From: Nitrosomonas sp.
Lineage (GTDB): Bacteria; Pseudomonadota; Gammaproteobacteria; Burkholderiales; Nitrosomonadaceae
Direction: 5' to 3'
Assembly: GCA_003514765.1 (NCBI GenBank)
Contig: DOOY01000223.1
Location: forward strand, 1-12,810
Length of the DNA stretch: 12,810 nt
Within the stretch, counting starts at the first letter, position 1. Each line of letters begins with the position of its first letter. A program made the position numbers and the translations under genes. Positions 1-9,567 of this stretch are shown here, in pieces. The notes beneath the pieces were generated by a model that saw only the letters and a list, made by a program, of their open reading frames with translations, was not told where the DNA came from and did not search any database.

Positions 1-248
1 CTGCCAAAACTGCGGTAATGATCCAGTAACTGATTCAGTTGTTCGTCAGTAATGGTCTCTTTGGCTTCGGGAGCCAGGTGTCTTAACAAAGGTTCTTTCT
101 GCCAGGTGGATATTTCTGCCAGAATTTGTGCGACTGCCGGTTCAGCGGTCTCGCTATAAAATTTCTCTTCGCGATTGGTATGAAAATACAACATGATAAC
201 CACTGTCATCAATATTGCTATAATGAAACGTAAGGTATGAACTTGCAT
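1..248 (-). CDS. Small membrane-anchored hypothetical protein (3' end outside window)
   Basis: I do not recognise this gene with certainty. About 82 codons are visible from an ATG at 248, with an in-frame TGA two codons upstream, so this ATG is the first possible canonical start. The product begins with a short basic stretch, then one hydrophobic segment at about residues 7-21 (FIIAILMTVVIMLYF), which suggests an uncleaved signal anchor. A charged soluble part follows, with predicted helices (AEISTWQKEPLLRHLAPEA, then TDEQLNQLLDHY). This pattern of a membrane anchor plus a 'W..+.L..+..pe' helix resembles small periplasmic DUF4019 or NTF2-like proteins, but that is only an impression. It starts 40 bases after the ruvB stop on the same strand with no terminator between, so it may be the last gene of the ruv unit. 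No clear ribosome binding site is visible. The gene is open to the window edge. Confidence 0.7.
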   Translation of the reverse strand, partial: MQVHTLRFIIAILMTVVIMLYFHTNREEKFYSETAEPAVAQILAEISTWQKEPLLRHLAPEAKETITDEQLNQLLDHYRSFG

Positions 249-288
249 AATTCAGAATATTGAAAGATTGATCAAACCATGCACAATT

Positions 289-1326
289 TTAATCTTCCCA
301 CAGTACTCCCTGCAAACCATTCTTGGGCAAAGCAATGCCAAAATGTTGAAAAGCTATTACCGTAGCCATGCGCCCGCGTGGCGTGCGCTTCAGAAACCCC
401 TGTTGTATCAGATAAGGCTCGAGCACGTCTTCAATGGTGTCGCGTTCTTCTCCGATAGCGGCAGCCAGGTTATCCACGCCGACAGGCCCGCCGTCGAATT
501 TCTCCAGTACGGACAGCAACAGCTTTCTATCCATGATGTCCAGGCCGATCACATCAACATCAAGCATACCGAGTGCTGCATCAGCGACCTGAAGAGTCAC
601 CTGACCGTTTGATTTAACTTCGGCAAAATCGCGTACGCGACGCAACAGACGATTGGCAATGCGTGGCGTACCGCGTGAACGGCGCGCAATTTCCTTCGCG
701 CCTTCAGGTGTAATGTGAACATTTAACAAACCCGCCGAACGCGTGACTATCTTGCTCAACTCATCAGCCGTGTAAAATTCCAGCCGGGAAACAATACCGA
801 AGCGATCACGCAGCGGATTTGTCAGCATGCCTGCACGCGTGGTAGCGCCCACCAGTGTAAACGGCGGCAAATCGAGTTTGACGGAACGGGCGGCCGGCCC
901 CTCGCCGATCATAATGTCGAGTTGGTAATCTTCCAACGCAGGATACAGAATTTCTTCGACTACGGGCGACAGACGATGGATTTCATCAACGAACAGTACA
1001 TCATGCGGTTCCAGGTTAGTCAGCAGGGCAGCCAGATCACCAGGACGCTCAAGCACAGGCCCCGATGTATGGCGCAGACTAACGCCCATTTCTCTGGCAA
1101 TAATATGCGCCAATGTGGTCTTGCCGAGTCCTGGCGGACCAAACAGCAGGACATGATCAAGCGCCTCGCGACGGCGCCGGGCCGCTTCGATAAAAATCTG
1201 CAACTGGCCGCGAATTTTTTCCTGGCCGACATACTCATCCAATTGTTTTGGACGTAAAGCGCGCTCCAACAATTCTTCCTGAGAGGATGCTGCAGTAGCG
1301 TTTATCAGTCGATCGGTTTCAATCAT
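289..1326 (-). CDS. ruvB: Holliday junction branch migration ATPase RuvB
   Basis: RuvB is the hexameric AAA+ motor that, with RuvA, drives branch migration of Holliday junctions during recombinational repair. The 345-residue product is near the usual length (336 in E. coli). It starts with the typical MIETDRLI, then shows Walker A GPPGLGKT (63-70), Walker B with DEIH (114-117), sensor 1 GATTRAG (160-166), the arginine-finger region PLRDRFG (171-177) and sensor 2 [12 protein letters not shown] (219-230). The C-terminal winged-helix part contains the family signature [20 protein letters not shown] (292-311) and TPRGRMAT. All key residues are present. The ATG lies 11 bases after the ruvA stop with no strong Shine-Dalgarno, so translation is probably coupled to ruvA. 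The identification is secure. Confidence 0.98.
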   Translation of the reverse strand: MIETDRLINATAASSQEELLERALRPKQLDEYVGQEKIRGQLQIFIEAARRRREALDHVLLFGPPGLGKTTLAHIIAREMGVSLRHTSGPVLERPGDLAALLTNLEPHDVLFVDEIHRLSPVVEEILYPALEDYQLDIMIGEGPAARSVKLDLPPFTLVGATTRAGMLTNPLRDRFGIVSRLEFYTADELSKIVTRSAGLLNVHITPEGAKEIARRSRGTPRIANRLLRRVRDFAEVKSNGQVTLQVADAALGMLDVDVIGLDIMDRKLLLSVLEKFDGGPVGVDNLAAAIGEERDTIEDVLEPYLIQQGFLKRTPRGRMATVIAFQHFGIALPKNGLQGVLWED

Positions 1327-1337
1327 TATAAGTCGTG

Positions 1338-1922
1338 TTATTTATCTTTCGACAGTCGTTGCAAAGCCTGACGGATACCCTCCGCAACAGTCGTTTCAAC
1401 TGAGATCTGCTTGACAGCCCAATTGGCCTCACGTGCATTATAGCCTAAAGACAGCAAAGCATTGATAATGTCACTGGTGTGATCTGAAATCGCAACCGCT
1501 GGCGTTTGTTGGGTTTCAGCAACACCCAGTTTATCGCGCAACTCCAACAGCAAACGCTCTGCTGTTTTCTTGCCGATACCGGGGATTTTAACAATCCGCG
1601 TACTGTCATGTGATGAAACCGCCTGATGCAATTCGGCTACACTCATACCGGATAATAACGCCAGCGCCGTTCTTGCGCCGACACCCGATATCTTGACCAA
1701 CTGACGGAAAGCCTTTCGTTCCGGCTCGGTTGCAAAACCGAATAGCAAATGCGCATCCTCACGAACCAAAAGATGTACATAGAATGTTGTTTGCTCACCG
1801 ACAGCCGGAAGATCAAAAAATGTACTCATTGGCACGTCAATTTCATAGCCGACACCCCGTACATCCAGCAATACTTGAGGCGGCAGCTTTTCCAGCAGGA
1901 TACCTGTCAAACGGCCGATCAA
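1338..1922 (-). CDS. ruvA: Holliday junction branch migration protein RuvA (TTG start)
   Basis: RuvA binds four-way junctions as a tetramer and loads RuvB. From a TTG at 1922 the product is 194 residues and begins (M)[11 protein letters not shown], exactly the family N-terminus. It carries the OB-fold with GVGYE (23-27), the acidic pin E55/D56 within VREDA, two helix-hairpin-helix motifs SGVGARTA (79-86) and PGIGKKTA (114-121), and a C-terminal RuvB-binding domain ending [10 protein letters not shown]. The reading frame extends back to an ATG at 2006, but this would add 28 non-homologous residues and overlap ruvC by 88 bases. The TTG is preceded at 6 bases by GGGGAAG (1929-1935), and it overlaps the ruvC TGA as TTGA, a translational-coupling arrangement. 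The TTG start is therefore strongly preferred. Confidence 0.96.
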   Translation of the reverse strand: MIGRLTGILLEKLPPQVLLDVRGVGYEIDVPMSTFFDLPAVGEQTTFYVHLLVREDAHLLFGFATEPERKAFRQLVKISGVGARTALALLSGMSVAELHQAVSSHDSTRIVKIPGIGKKTAERLLLELRDKLGVAETQQTPAVAISDHTSDIINALLSLGYNAREANWAVKQISVETTVAEGIRQALQRLSKDK

Positions 1923-2437
1923 ACTAATCTTCCCCGCTTCATGCGCAAACCCATAGTTGAGATTTTCCCTAACCCTGTACCGCCATGTGCGTGACATATC
2001 GCACATGCCAGCGCATCCGCAGCATCTTTACCAGGGCTGCTCGCCAGGCTTAATATTTGCATCACCATCGCCTGCACCTGCTCCTTGTGCGCATGACCAT
2101 TACCTACCACGGCCTGTTTAATTTGTAATGCTGAATATTCCGAGACTGCAAGATTATGCAAAACCGCCGCACAAATTGCCGCACCTCTTGCCTGTCCCAG
2201 CAGCAGTGTTGATTTTGGATTTACGTTTACAAACACCTGTTCAACAGCAACCTGATCCGGGCGATAGTGCGCAATAATCTCCCGCAGGTTATCGAGAATC
2301 AACTTGAGCCGGTATGGCAGCGCGCCTTCCGAGGTTCTGACACACCCACTCCCGATATAGGCTAATTGATGCGCGTTTTGGTCGATGACACCAAATCCGG
2401 TGATACGCAGACCGGGATCTATGCCTAGAATTCGTAT
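1919..2437 (-). CDS. ruvC: Holliday junction resolvase RuvC (apparent ATA start)
   Basis: RuvC is the dimeric, Mg-dependent endonuclease that cuts Holliday junctions held by RuvAB. Read from the ATA codon at 2437-2435 the product has 172 residues (173 in E. coli), beginning (M)[16 protein letters not shown]. The four catalytic acids fall at the E. coli positions: D7, E66, D138 and D141. The block [20 protein letters not shown] (65-84) is also present. No ATG, GTG, TTG or CTG exists in frame between the upstream in-frame TGA (inside yebC) and D7. The first TTG is at 2302 and would remove 45 residues including D7. An AGGTGA sequence lies 4 bases before the ATA, exactly where a start would need it. 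Either initiation is at AUA, or an ATG has been changed by mutation or sequencing error. The gene follows yebC by 23 bases and overlaps ruvA by four. Function is certain; the start codon is unusual. Confidence 0.93.
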   Translation of the reverse strand: MRILGIDPGLRITGFGVIDQNAHQLAYIGSGCVRTSEGALPYRLKLILDNLREIIAHYRPDQVAVEQVFVNVNPKSTLLLGQARGAAICAAVLHNLAVSEYSALQIKQAVVGNGHAHKEQVQAMVMQILSLASSPGKDAADALACAICHAHGGTGLGKISTMGLRMKRGRLV

Positions 2438-2441
2438 ATGA

Positions 2442-2447
2442 TCACCT
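2442..2447 (-). promoter_or_regulatory. Ribosome binding site of ruvC
   Basis: On the minus strand this reads AGGTGA, a good match to the anti-Shine-Dalgarno complement. It lies 4 bases upstream of the ATA at 2437-2435. A GTG contained in AGGTGATC is out of frame and meets a stop after six codons, so it is not the ruvC start. The site supports initiation at the ATA position. Confidence 0.65.
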
Positions 2448-2460
2448 GCAAATTTCGATT

Positions 2461-3186
2461 TTATTCTTCGAGTACAGCCGTCGTATAAACGGCCTGCACA
2501 TCATCGAGGTTTTCTAGTGCATCCAATAGTTTCTGCATTTTGACAGCGTCATCTCCGGTTAAAACAGTTTCATTGACCGGTTTCATAGTGACTTCAGCCA
2601 GCTCAGCCGCAAAACCGGCTTTCTCCAAAACTTCTCTGGCAGAAACAAATTCGTAAGGCGCGGTAATCACTTCGATACTCCCGTCATCGTTGCTGATGAT
2701 GTCTTCAGCACCGGCCTCCAGCGCCGCCTCCATTAATTTTTCTTCACTGGTATCCGGTGCAAAAAGGAACTGTCCGCAGTGCTTGAATAAAAAAGCAACT
2801 GAACCATCCGTACCTAAATTACCACCGTATTTAGTAAAAGCATGACGCACATCCGCAACGGTACGCATCCTGTTATCCGTCATACAATCGACCATAACGG
2901 CCGCTCCCGAAATACCATAGCCTTCATAACGGATTTCTTCGTAATTGACGCCTTCCAGATCGCCGCTACCCCGCTTAATCGCGCGCTCGATATTGTCTTT
3001 CGGCATATTCTGGCCAAATGCCTTATCCATGGCCAATCGCAAACGTGGATTACTATCAGGGTCTGCACCCCCCATACGGGCGGCCACCGTAATTTCTTTG
3101 ATGAGACGGGTAAAAATTTTGCCGCGCTTGGCATCCTGCGCTGCTTTTTTATGCTTGATATTAGCCCATTTGCTATGACCTGCCAT
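2461..3186 (-). CDS. yebC: YebC/TACO1 family protein (putative regulator or translation factor)
   Basis: The 241-residue product starts with the family hallmark [20 protein letters not shown] and continues with [11 protein letters not shown], the [11 protein letters not shown] segment and [13 protein letters not shown] (61-73). YEGYG and the D-M-T-D-N-R motif then lead into the central and C-terminal domains. E. coli YebC has 246 residues, so this is full length. Members have been described as DNA-binding transcriptional regulators, and more recently as ribosome-associated factors that help with difficult proline stretches, like mitochondrial TACO1. Which role applies here cannot be read from sequence. 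It heads the yebC-ruvC-ruvA-ruvB cluster. The ATG at 3186 has an AGGGA Shine-Dalgarno nine bases upstream. The name is secure; the molecular role is uncertain. Confidence 0.96.
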   Translation of the reverse strand: MAGHSKWANIKHKKAAQDAKRGKIFTRLIKEITVAARMGGADPDSNPRLRLAMDKAFGQNMPKDNIERAIKRGSGDLEGVNYEEIRYEGYGISGAAVMVDCMTDNRMRTVADVRHAFTKYGGNLGTDGSVAFLFKHCGQFLFAPDTSEEKLMEAALEAGAEDIISNDDGSIEVITAPYEFVSAREVLEKAGFAAELAEVTMKPVNETVLTGDDAVKMQKLLDALENLDDVQAVYTTAVLEE

Positions 3187-3196
3187 TGATTTCTAT

Positions 3197-3230
3197 CCCT
3201 GTATAAGCTGGGTTATCTTACCACCCTGTA
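3197..3230 (-). repeat. Direct repeat TACAGGG in the yebC leader, overlapping palindrome CTGTACAG
   Basis: Two copies of TACAGGG (minus strand; at 3224-3230 and 3197-3203) are spaced 27 bases apart start to start. The copy nearer the gene contains the yebC ribosome binding site. The distal copy forms part of an 8-base perfect palindrome CTGTACAG. Segments GGGT and ACCC between the copies could pair weakly. This may be chance or a weak operator or leader structure. Confidence 0.3.
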
Positions 3231-3247
3231 CAGCGGGGATAAAGCCT

Positions 3248-3276
3248 ATCATACGAAATGCAATTCAAATGATCCA
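3248..3276 (-). promoter_or_regulatory. Candidate sigma70 promoter for yebC-ruvCAB
   Basis: On the minus strand, TGGATC (3271-3276; 3 of 6 matches to TTGACA) and TATGAT (3248-3253; 5 of 6 matches to TATAAT) are separated by 17 bases. Transcription would start near 3241, about 55 bases before the yebC ATG. The -35 match is weak, so this is a candidate only. No terminator follows glmS, so read-through from glmUS is an alternative source of yebC-ruv transcripts. Confidence 0.35.
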
Positions 3277-3297
3277 GCACTTCTTAAAACATCTTTA

Positions 3298-5145
3298 CTA
3301 TTCTACTGTCACCGCTTTCGCCAGATTGCGCGGTTTGTCAACATCGGTGCCTTTCACGAGCGCCACATGATAAGCCAGTAATTGTAATGGAATGGTGTGC
3401 AGAATCGGACTTAAAATGCCTGCATGTTCTGCCAGCCGGATAACATGAAGACTCTCACTTTCTTCTATCTGCGTGTCTGCATCTGCAAACACATACAGCT
3501 CGCCCCCGCGGGCATTGACTTCCTGCAAGTTGGATTTAAGTTTCCCCAGCAGTTGATCGTTCGGCGCAATCGCCACTACCGGCATCTCTCTATCGACCAA
3601 AGCCAGCGGGCCATGTTTCAATTCCCCGGAAGCATAAGCTTCGGCATGAATATACGATATCTCCTTGAGCTTCAATGCGCCCTCCATTGCAATCGGATAG
3701 TGCACACCGCGACCAAGAAACAGTGCATGGCGTTTTTCTGAAAACCTTTGCGACCATTCCTGTACCTCAGGCTCTATCTGTAACGATGATTGCAATGCCG
3801 CTGGCAAGTGTCTCAATGCGGCAATCATTTCCCGCTCTTTTTCAGTCGACAATTTGTTACGCAATTTTGCCAATACAACGGTTAACAGCAACAATGAGGC
3901 AAGTTGCGTCGTAAATGCCTTGGTGGAAGCAACGCCAATTTCCGGCCCGGCACGCGTCAAAAAACGTAAATCCGTCTGCCTGATTAAAGCGCTTTCCGCC
4001 ACATTACATATTGCCAGGCTGTTTTGATGACCCAGTGCTTTCGCGTAGTTCATGGCAGCCAGAGTATCCGCGGTTTCCCCGGACTGGGAAATACCCACCA
4101 CCAATGTATTAGCATCCGCTACCGGGCTACGATAACGATATTCACTGGCAATTTCTACATTACAGGGTACGCCGGCTACAGACTCCAACCAGTATCGGGC
4201 AACCATTCCTGCATGGTAACTGGTACCACATGCCAGTATAAGTACGCGCTTCGTTTGTGAAAAAATCTGCTCTGCTGAACTGCCAAATAATCCAGGAGAA
4301 ATGGATTGCGCATTAAACACCATTTCAAGCGTATTCGCCACTGCACCGGGTTGCTCAAATATCTCTTTTTGCATGAAATGGTCATAGGGACCAATATCAA
4401 TCGCATCACTTGTGAGATCACTTTGATGAATGGGGCGTTTAACTTCCAGTCCAATACACCCGTCGGAACAGTCAAAAATATGGTACCGATCTTGATACAG
4501 CTCGGCGACATCGCCCTCTTCCAGATAAATCATGTTACGCGTTGTTTTCAACAAAGCGGAAGCATCTGATGCGGCATAAACCCCATTCTCACCCAATCCA
4601 AGCAATAATGGCGCGCCATTCCGGGCAACCACGATACGTTCAGGATGCGCTTCTTCCATCACTGCAATAGCATATGCGCCTTGCAACTCGGAGATTGACA
4701 GACATACCGCTTTCAACAAATCTGTAGTATTTTTTAGATTAAACGCTATCAAATGCGCAATAACTTCTGTATCCGTATCGGATTCAAACTTATATCCTTC
4801 GACTTGTAATTGTTTGCGCATCGCTTCATGATTTTCAATGATGCCGTTATGAACGATCGCTATTCTGGATTCTTCACCTGAAAAATGAGGATGTGCATTT
4901 CGTTCGGAGGGCTCGCCATGCGTTGCCCATCGCGTATGTGCTATACCTGCCAGACCCTTGGTTTTTTGTTCAACAGTCTTTTTTTCGAGTTCAGCAACAC
5001 GTCCCGCTGTACGCAATCTTTGCAGTCCATTATTAGTAATGACCAAGCCGGCAGAATCATAGCCCCTGTATTCTAGGCGCAGCAAACCTTCTAACAAGAC
5101 TGGAACAACATTATTTTTTGCAACAGCACCAACAATTCCACACAT
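3298..5145 (-). CDS. glmS: Glutamine--fructose-6-phosphate aminotransferase (isomerizing) GlmS
   Basis: GlmS makes glucosamine-6-phosphate from fructose-6-phosphate and glutamine, the first step toward UDP-GlcNAc in the cytoplasm. The product has 615 residues (609 in E. coli). The N-terminal Ntn glutaminase domain starts MCGIVGAV, so Cys2 becomes the N-terminal nucleophile after Met removal. It also has HTRWATHG (70-77), NAHPH (83-87) and VHNGIIEN (98-105). Two SIS sugar-isomerase domains follow, marked by [17 protein letters not shown] and ASTKAFTTQ in the first and [11 protein letters not shown] in the second. The chain ends with the family tail [13 protein letters not shown]. The ATG at 5145 has AAGGA eight bases upstream. 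It follows glmU by 46 bases, so the two form one unit. That gap is far too short for a glmS ribozyme. Confidence 0.98.
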   Translation of the reverse strand: MCGIVGAVAKNNVVPVLLEGLLRLEYRGYDSAGLVITNNGLQRLRTAGRVAELEKKTVEQKTKGLAGIAHTRWATHGEPSERNAHPHFSGEESRIAIVHNGIIENHEAMRKQLQVEGYKFESDTDTEVIAHLIAFNLKNTTDLLKAVCLSISELQGAYAIAVMEEAHPERIVVARNGAPLLLGLGENGVYAASDASALLKTTRNMIYLEEGDVAELYQDRYHIFDCSDGCIGLEVKRPIHQSDLTSDAIDIGPYDHFMQKEIFEQPGAVANTLEMVFNAQSISPGLFGSSAEQIFSQTKRVLILACGTSYHAGMVARYWLESVAGVPCNVEIASEYRYRSPVADANTLVVGISQSGETADTLAAMNYAKALGHQNSLAICNVAESALIRQTDLRFLTRAGPEIGVASTKAFTTQLASLLLLTVVLAKLRNKLSTEKEREMIAALRHLPAALQSSLQIEPEVQEWSQRFSEKRHALFLGRGVHYPIAMEGALKLKEISYIHAEAYASGELKHGPLALVDREMPVVAIAPNDQLLGKLKSNLQEVNARGGELYVFADADTQIEESESLHVIRLAEHAGILSPILHTIPLQLLAYHVALVKGTDVDKPRNLAKAVTVE

Positions 5146-5191
5146 ACTATGTTTCCTTGCACCAAAAGTTAATGATTATTGGGATAATTGA

Positions 5192-6559
5192 TTATGTTTT
5201 TGATGGGCGCTTCCACCCGGTTAGACTGATTTGCTTTGATCTGGATAATGTCAATTCATTTTCAGGCGTATCCCTGGTTATCGTTGAGCCGGCCCCTATG
5301 GTTGAGCCATAAGAAACTTTCACGGGGGCTACAAGCTGAGTATCGGAACCGACGAACACATTATCTTCTATAATTGTTTGATGTTTATATGCGCCATCAT
5401 AGTTGCAGGTGATGGTACCTGCACCAATATTGACGTTTTGACCGATTATGGTATCGCCTATATAACTTAAGTGATTAACCTTGCTGCCCGATGCAATCTG
5501 GCTTTTTTTAACTTCCACAAAGTTACCTATGTGCACGTTGTCGATAAGCTGAGTCTCCGGCCGTATTCTTGCATAAGGACCAATTTTGCAATTCTGGCCT
5601 ATTTTTGCTTCTTCAACATGGCTGAATGGATGAATGGTCGATCCTTCTGAAACGGTAACGTCTTTTAAAATACAGTTTGCTTTAACTTTGACGCGGTTTC
5701 CTAATTTTACCGTTCCTTCGAATATACAATTGACGTCTATTTCAACATCGGCGCCGCAAATCAGCTCACCTCGCACATCAATGCGAGCTGGATCCATCAG
5801 CATAACACCTTTGTCGAGAAGTTTTTTTGCATATTCTTTCTGGTAAATTCGTTCCAGTTCCACCAATTGTTGCCTGCTGTTTACACCCAATATCTCCCAC
5901 GGATGCTCTGCTTCAGAAGATATTACAGAAATATTCTGGTCAACAGCCATTTTAATAATGTCCGTCAGGTAATATTCCTGCTGTGCATTATTATTTTCCA
6001 ACCTGGGCAGCCATTCATGCAGATATTCGTTTGGAATGATCATGATACCTGTATTAATCTCATGGATGGCTATTTGCGATGCATTTGCATCTTTTTGCTC
6101 GATTATCCCAATAATATTATTCGTGGCCGGTTCACGAATAATCCGGCCATATCCATCCGGATTTTCAAGAACAGCCGTCAAAATGACACACTTTTTTTCA
6201 GATACTGCGTTTACAAGCTTGTTCAGTGTTTCGATGCCAACCAAAGGGACATCACCATATAAAACAAGTGTTGCGCCCGTTTGATCCAAATGATGTTGCG
6301 CTTGTAATAAGGCATGACCGGTTCCCAATTGTGGTTTTTGTGTCACCCAAATTAAATCCGAACCACGAACCCCTTCTTTAACAAGATCGCCTCCATGGCC
6401 AATCACAATGCATATTTGGTCAGGGGATAAGTTTCTTGCCAAATCGACAACATGTGCTAATAAGGGTTTTCCAGCTAATTTATGCAATACCTTCGGCAAA
6501 GATGATTGCATCCGTTTTCCTACACCTGCAGCCAGAATTACGATATTAAGTTTAGACAT
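5192..6559 (-). CDS. glmU: Bifunctional GlmU: GlcN-1-P acetyltransferase / GlcNAc-1-P uridylyltransferase
   Basis: GlmU acetylates glucosamine-1-phosphate and couples GlcNAc-1-P to UTP, giving UDP-GlcNAc for peptidoglycan and lipid A. From the ATG at 6559 it has 455 residues (456 in E. coli). The pyrophosphorylase half shows LAAGVGKRM (9-17), LPKVLH, QLGTGHA (78-84), GDVPL (102-106), GYGRI and NTGIM. The acetyltransferase half is a left-handed beta-helix of hexapeptide repeats with the catalytic His363 in NHLSYIGD and NIGAGTITCNYDG. The start is ambiguous: tandem ATGs lie at 6562 and 6559, and a GTG at 6577 would add six residues. I prefer MSKLNIVILAAG because it matches the family's N-terminus. 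No strong Shine-Dalgarno helps decide. glmU-glmS downstream of atp is also the E. coli order. Confidence 0.97.
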   Translation of the reverse strand: MSKLNIVILAAGVGKRMQSSLPKVLHKLAGKPLLAHVVDLARNLSPDQICIVIGHGGDLVKEGVRGSDLIWVTQKPQLGTGHALLQAQHHLDQTGATLVLYGDVPLVGIETLNKLVNAVSEKKCVILTAVLENPDGYGRIIREPATNNIIGIIEQKDANASQIAIHEINTGIMIIPNEYLHEWLPRLENNNAQQEYYLTDIIKMAVDQNISVISSEAEHPWEILGVNSRQQLVELERIYQKEYAKKLLDKGVMLMDPARIDVRGELICGADVEIDVNCIFEGTVKLGNRVKVKANCILKDVTVSEGSTIHPFSHVEEAKIGQNCKIGPYARIRPETQLIDNVHIGNFVEVKKSQIASGSKVNHLSYIGDTIIGQNVNIGAGTITCNYDGAYKHQTIIEDNVFVGSDTQLVAPVKVSYGSTIGAGSTITRDTPENELTLSRSKQISLTGWKRPSKT

Positions 6560-6634
6560 CATTTGAAAATCTACCACTCACAATACAATGTTAACTATAA
6601 AAAACTAACTTTTTAACCCGGGATTACTAAACAG

Positions 6635-6647
6635 ATTGATTATCAAT
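6635..6647. repeat. Dyad ATTGAT-T-ATCAAT overlapping the glmU -10 box
   Basis: A perfect 6+1+6 inverted repeat, centred at 6641, covers the proposed -10 hexamer. Its position would suit an operator for a dimeric repressor, and its core resembles half of a Fur-type box. In such AT-rich DNA it could be chance. Nothing in the window identifies a regulator. Confidence 0.3.
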
Positions 6648-6667
6648 ATATTAATGCAATTTTCCAA
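6639..6667 (-). promoter_or_regulatory. Candidate sigma70 promoter for glmU-glmS
   Basis: On the minus strand, TTGGAA (6662-6667; 4 of 6) and GATAAT (6639-6644; 5 of 6) are separated by exactly 17 bases of AT-rich spacer. Initiation would fall near 6632, giving a leader of about 70 bases before the glmU ATG. A terminator separates this region from atpC, so glmU needs its own promoter, which supports the call. A second, weaker pair (TTAGTT, 17 bases, TATTGT) lies closer to the gene. Confidence 0.5.
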
Positions 6668-6783
6668 AGAATAACCTAACTGCAGTCGAATCGATATAGT
6701 ATTAAACATGAATAATAACGCTTATTTGTAGTTGGCATTACAAAACCATGCTTCGCTATTTAAAATTATAAAGTACATTTAAC

Positions 6784-6815
6784 AAAAAAAAAGGCGACAT
6801 ACAATGTGTCGCCTT
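6784..6815 (-). terminator. Intrinsic terminator of the atp operon
   Basis: On the minus strand a perfect 9-base stem (AAGGCGACA with TGTCGCCTT) encloses a 7-base loop and is followed at once by a long T run (nine A on the plus strand, 6784-6792, of which two belong to the stem). It begins 19 bases after the atpC stop. This is a textbook Rho-independent terminator and marks the end of the ATP synthase operon. Confidence 0.93.
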
Positions 6816-6834
6816 GGCGTTGAGTTTGAAAAAA

Positions 6835-7257
6835 CTAGTGTCTGCGCTTTCTTAATTTTTCGATTGCAGCTAATTGAGATACTGCTTCCATCAATTCAGC
6901 CTGTGCTTTTGCATAATCCAATTCCGAAGCACGATCTTTTATTGCGTCTTCTGCGGCTCGTTTTGCTTCGATTGCTTTAGCTTCGTCGAGATCATGACTT
7001 CGAATTGCAGTATCTGCAAGTATAGTCACTACATCCGGCTGTACTTCCAACATTCCACCTGATACATATACCAGCTCTTCGTCTTTTAACTGTGCTTTAA
7101 TTCGAACCATACCAGACTTAATTCTTGTCAACATCGGTGTATGACGCGGATATATACCCACTTCACCCATTTGCGCCGGAGCCACCAGGAATTCTACTGG
7201 GCCTGAATATATAGATTCCTCTGCACTTACAATATCCAGATGAAAAATTGTACTCAT
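6835..7257 (-). CDS. atpC: F1Fo ATP synthase epsilon subunit
   Basis: The epsilon subunit is part of the F1 central stalk and regulates ATP hydrolysis. The 140-residue product (139 in E. coli) starts [20 protein letters not shown]. It shows the N-terminal beta-sandwich with [19 protein letters not shown], then the C-terminal helical hairpin beginning near [18 protein letters not shown] and ending KLRKRRH. I chose the ATG at 7257 over the TTG immediately before it (7260), because the ATG gives the family's usual N-terminus. The gene begins 15 bases after the atpD stop. It is the last gene of the operon, followed by the terminator at 6784-6815. Confidence 0.96.
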   Translation of the reverse strand: MSTIFHLDIVSAEESIYSGPVEFLVAPAQMGEVGIYPRHTPMLTRIKSGMVRIKAQLKDEELVYVSGGMLEVQPDVVTILADTAIRSHDLDEAKAIEAKRAAEDAIKDRASELDYAKAQAELMEAVSQLAAIEKLRKRRH

Positions 7258-7272
7258 CAATGTTTACTCTTT

Positions 7273-8661
<1,389 letters not shown>

Positions 8662-8676
8662 CTAATACTTTATTTT

Positions 8677-9564
8677 TTAAACAGCTGCTGCGCCACCTAC
8701 AATTTCAGACAATTCTTTGGTAATTGCCGCTTGTCTTGACTTGTTATAAATCAACGTTAGCTCATCAATCACATTACCCGCATTATCGGAAGCAGCCTTC
8801 ATAGCCACCATCCTGGCTGACTGCTCAGATGCCATATTTTCTGTAAGTGCTTGATATATCAATGCTTCAACATAGCGCACCATAATATCATCTATTACAG
8901 GTTTCGCTTCCGGTTCATAAATATAATCCCAACCCGTGTTTGCTGATTTTTCTTCCTTATCCTGACCGGATTTCATTTTTTCATCGCTTAATGGCAGCAA
9001 CTGCTCCATCACAGGCTCTTGCTTCATGGTGTTTATAAAACGATTATAAAATATATACACACGATCGAAACGATCTTGGGTATAGCCGTCCAAAACGACT
9101 TTGACAGCGCCTATCAATTTTTCCATATCTGGTGTATCTCCAAGCGCTACAACCTGAGATATTACATTTGCCTTAATCCTGGTCATAAAACCAAGACCTT
9201 TGTTTCCTATACAGCAAACTTCTAGTTCTTCACCCTCAGACTGCCATTTCTTCATTTCACTTAAAGCGCGTCGCAGTACGTTGGTATTCAAGCCACCGCA
9301 TAATCCTTTATCAGACGTGACAATGATAATGCCGATACGTTTAACAGTATCACGTTCGATCAAAAAAGGATGACGATATTCAGTATTCGCTCGGCTCATA
9401 TGGGCAGCAACATTACGTATTTTTTCACCATAAGGTCTTGCCTTTTTCATACGATCCTGCGCTTTACGCATTTTTGACGCAGCAACCATTTCCATGGCAC
9501 GTGTAATTTTTTGTGTATTTTTTACACTTCCGATCTTGTTACGTATTTCTCTGCTGCCTGCCAT
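8677..9564 (-). CDS. atpG: F1Fo ATP synthase gamma subunit
   Basis: Gamma is the rotating central shaft of F1. The 295-residue product (287 in E. coli) starts [20 protein letters not shown] followed by [16 protein letters not shown], the conserved N-terminal coiled-coil helix. [10 protein letters not shown] (84-93) lies in the Rossmann-like middle. The C-terminal helix carries [14 protein letters not shown] and [20 protein letters not shown], also family hallmarks. A charged insert near residues 195-206 ([12 protein letters not shown]) explains the slightly greater length. The ATG lies three bases after the atpA stop (TAA-GCG-ATG), so coupled translation is likely; no clear Shine-Dalgarno is visible at the usual distance. 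Confidence 0.98.
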   Translation of the reverse strand: MAGSREIRNKIGSVKNTQKITRAMEMVAASKMRKAQDRMKKARPYGEKIRNVAAHMSRANTEYRHPFLIERDTVKRIGIIIVTSDKGLCGGLNTNVLRRALSEMKKWQSEGEELEVCCIGNKGLGFMTRIKANVISQVVALGDTPDMEKLIGAVKVVLDGYTQDRFDRVYIFYNRFINTMKQEPVMEQLLPLSDEKMKSGQDKEEKSANTGWDYIYEPEAKPVIDDIMVRYVEALIYQALTENMASEQSARMVAMKAASDNAGNVIDELTLIYNKSRQAAITKELSEIVGGAAAV

Positions 9565-9567
9565 CGC

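Noticed and set aside
249..288. Terminator between ruvB and the downstream gene
   Set aside because: Only a short TTGATCAA palindrome is present, with no GC stem and no T run.
268..612. Plus-strand open frame of 114 codons near the ruvB end
   Set aside because: It lies almost wholly antisense to the conserved ruvB C-terminus, has no recognisable domain, and is best explained as a shadow frame.
1919..2302. Short ruvC beginning at the TTG at 2302
   Set aside because: It would lack 45 residues including catalytic D7, while the missing part is present, in frame and conserved upstream.
2421..2460. Frameshift at the ruvC 5' end (the GTG at AGGTGATC as the original start)
   Set aside because: A frameshift is not needed: the frame is intact through yebC's end, and ATA sits at the exact M1 position with a good binding site. 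The GTG frame stops after six codons.
5146..5191. glmS ribozyme/riboswitch upstream of glmS
   Set aside because: Only 46 bases separate glmU and glmS, too short for the ribozyme, which is mainly a Gram-positive feature.
5867..6262. Plus-strand open frame of 131 codons within glmU
   Set aside because: Antisense to the GlmU uridylyltransferase domain, Cys/Phe/Ile-rich with no motif; a shadow frame.
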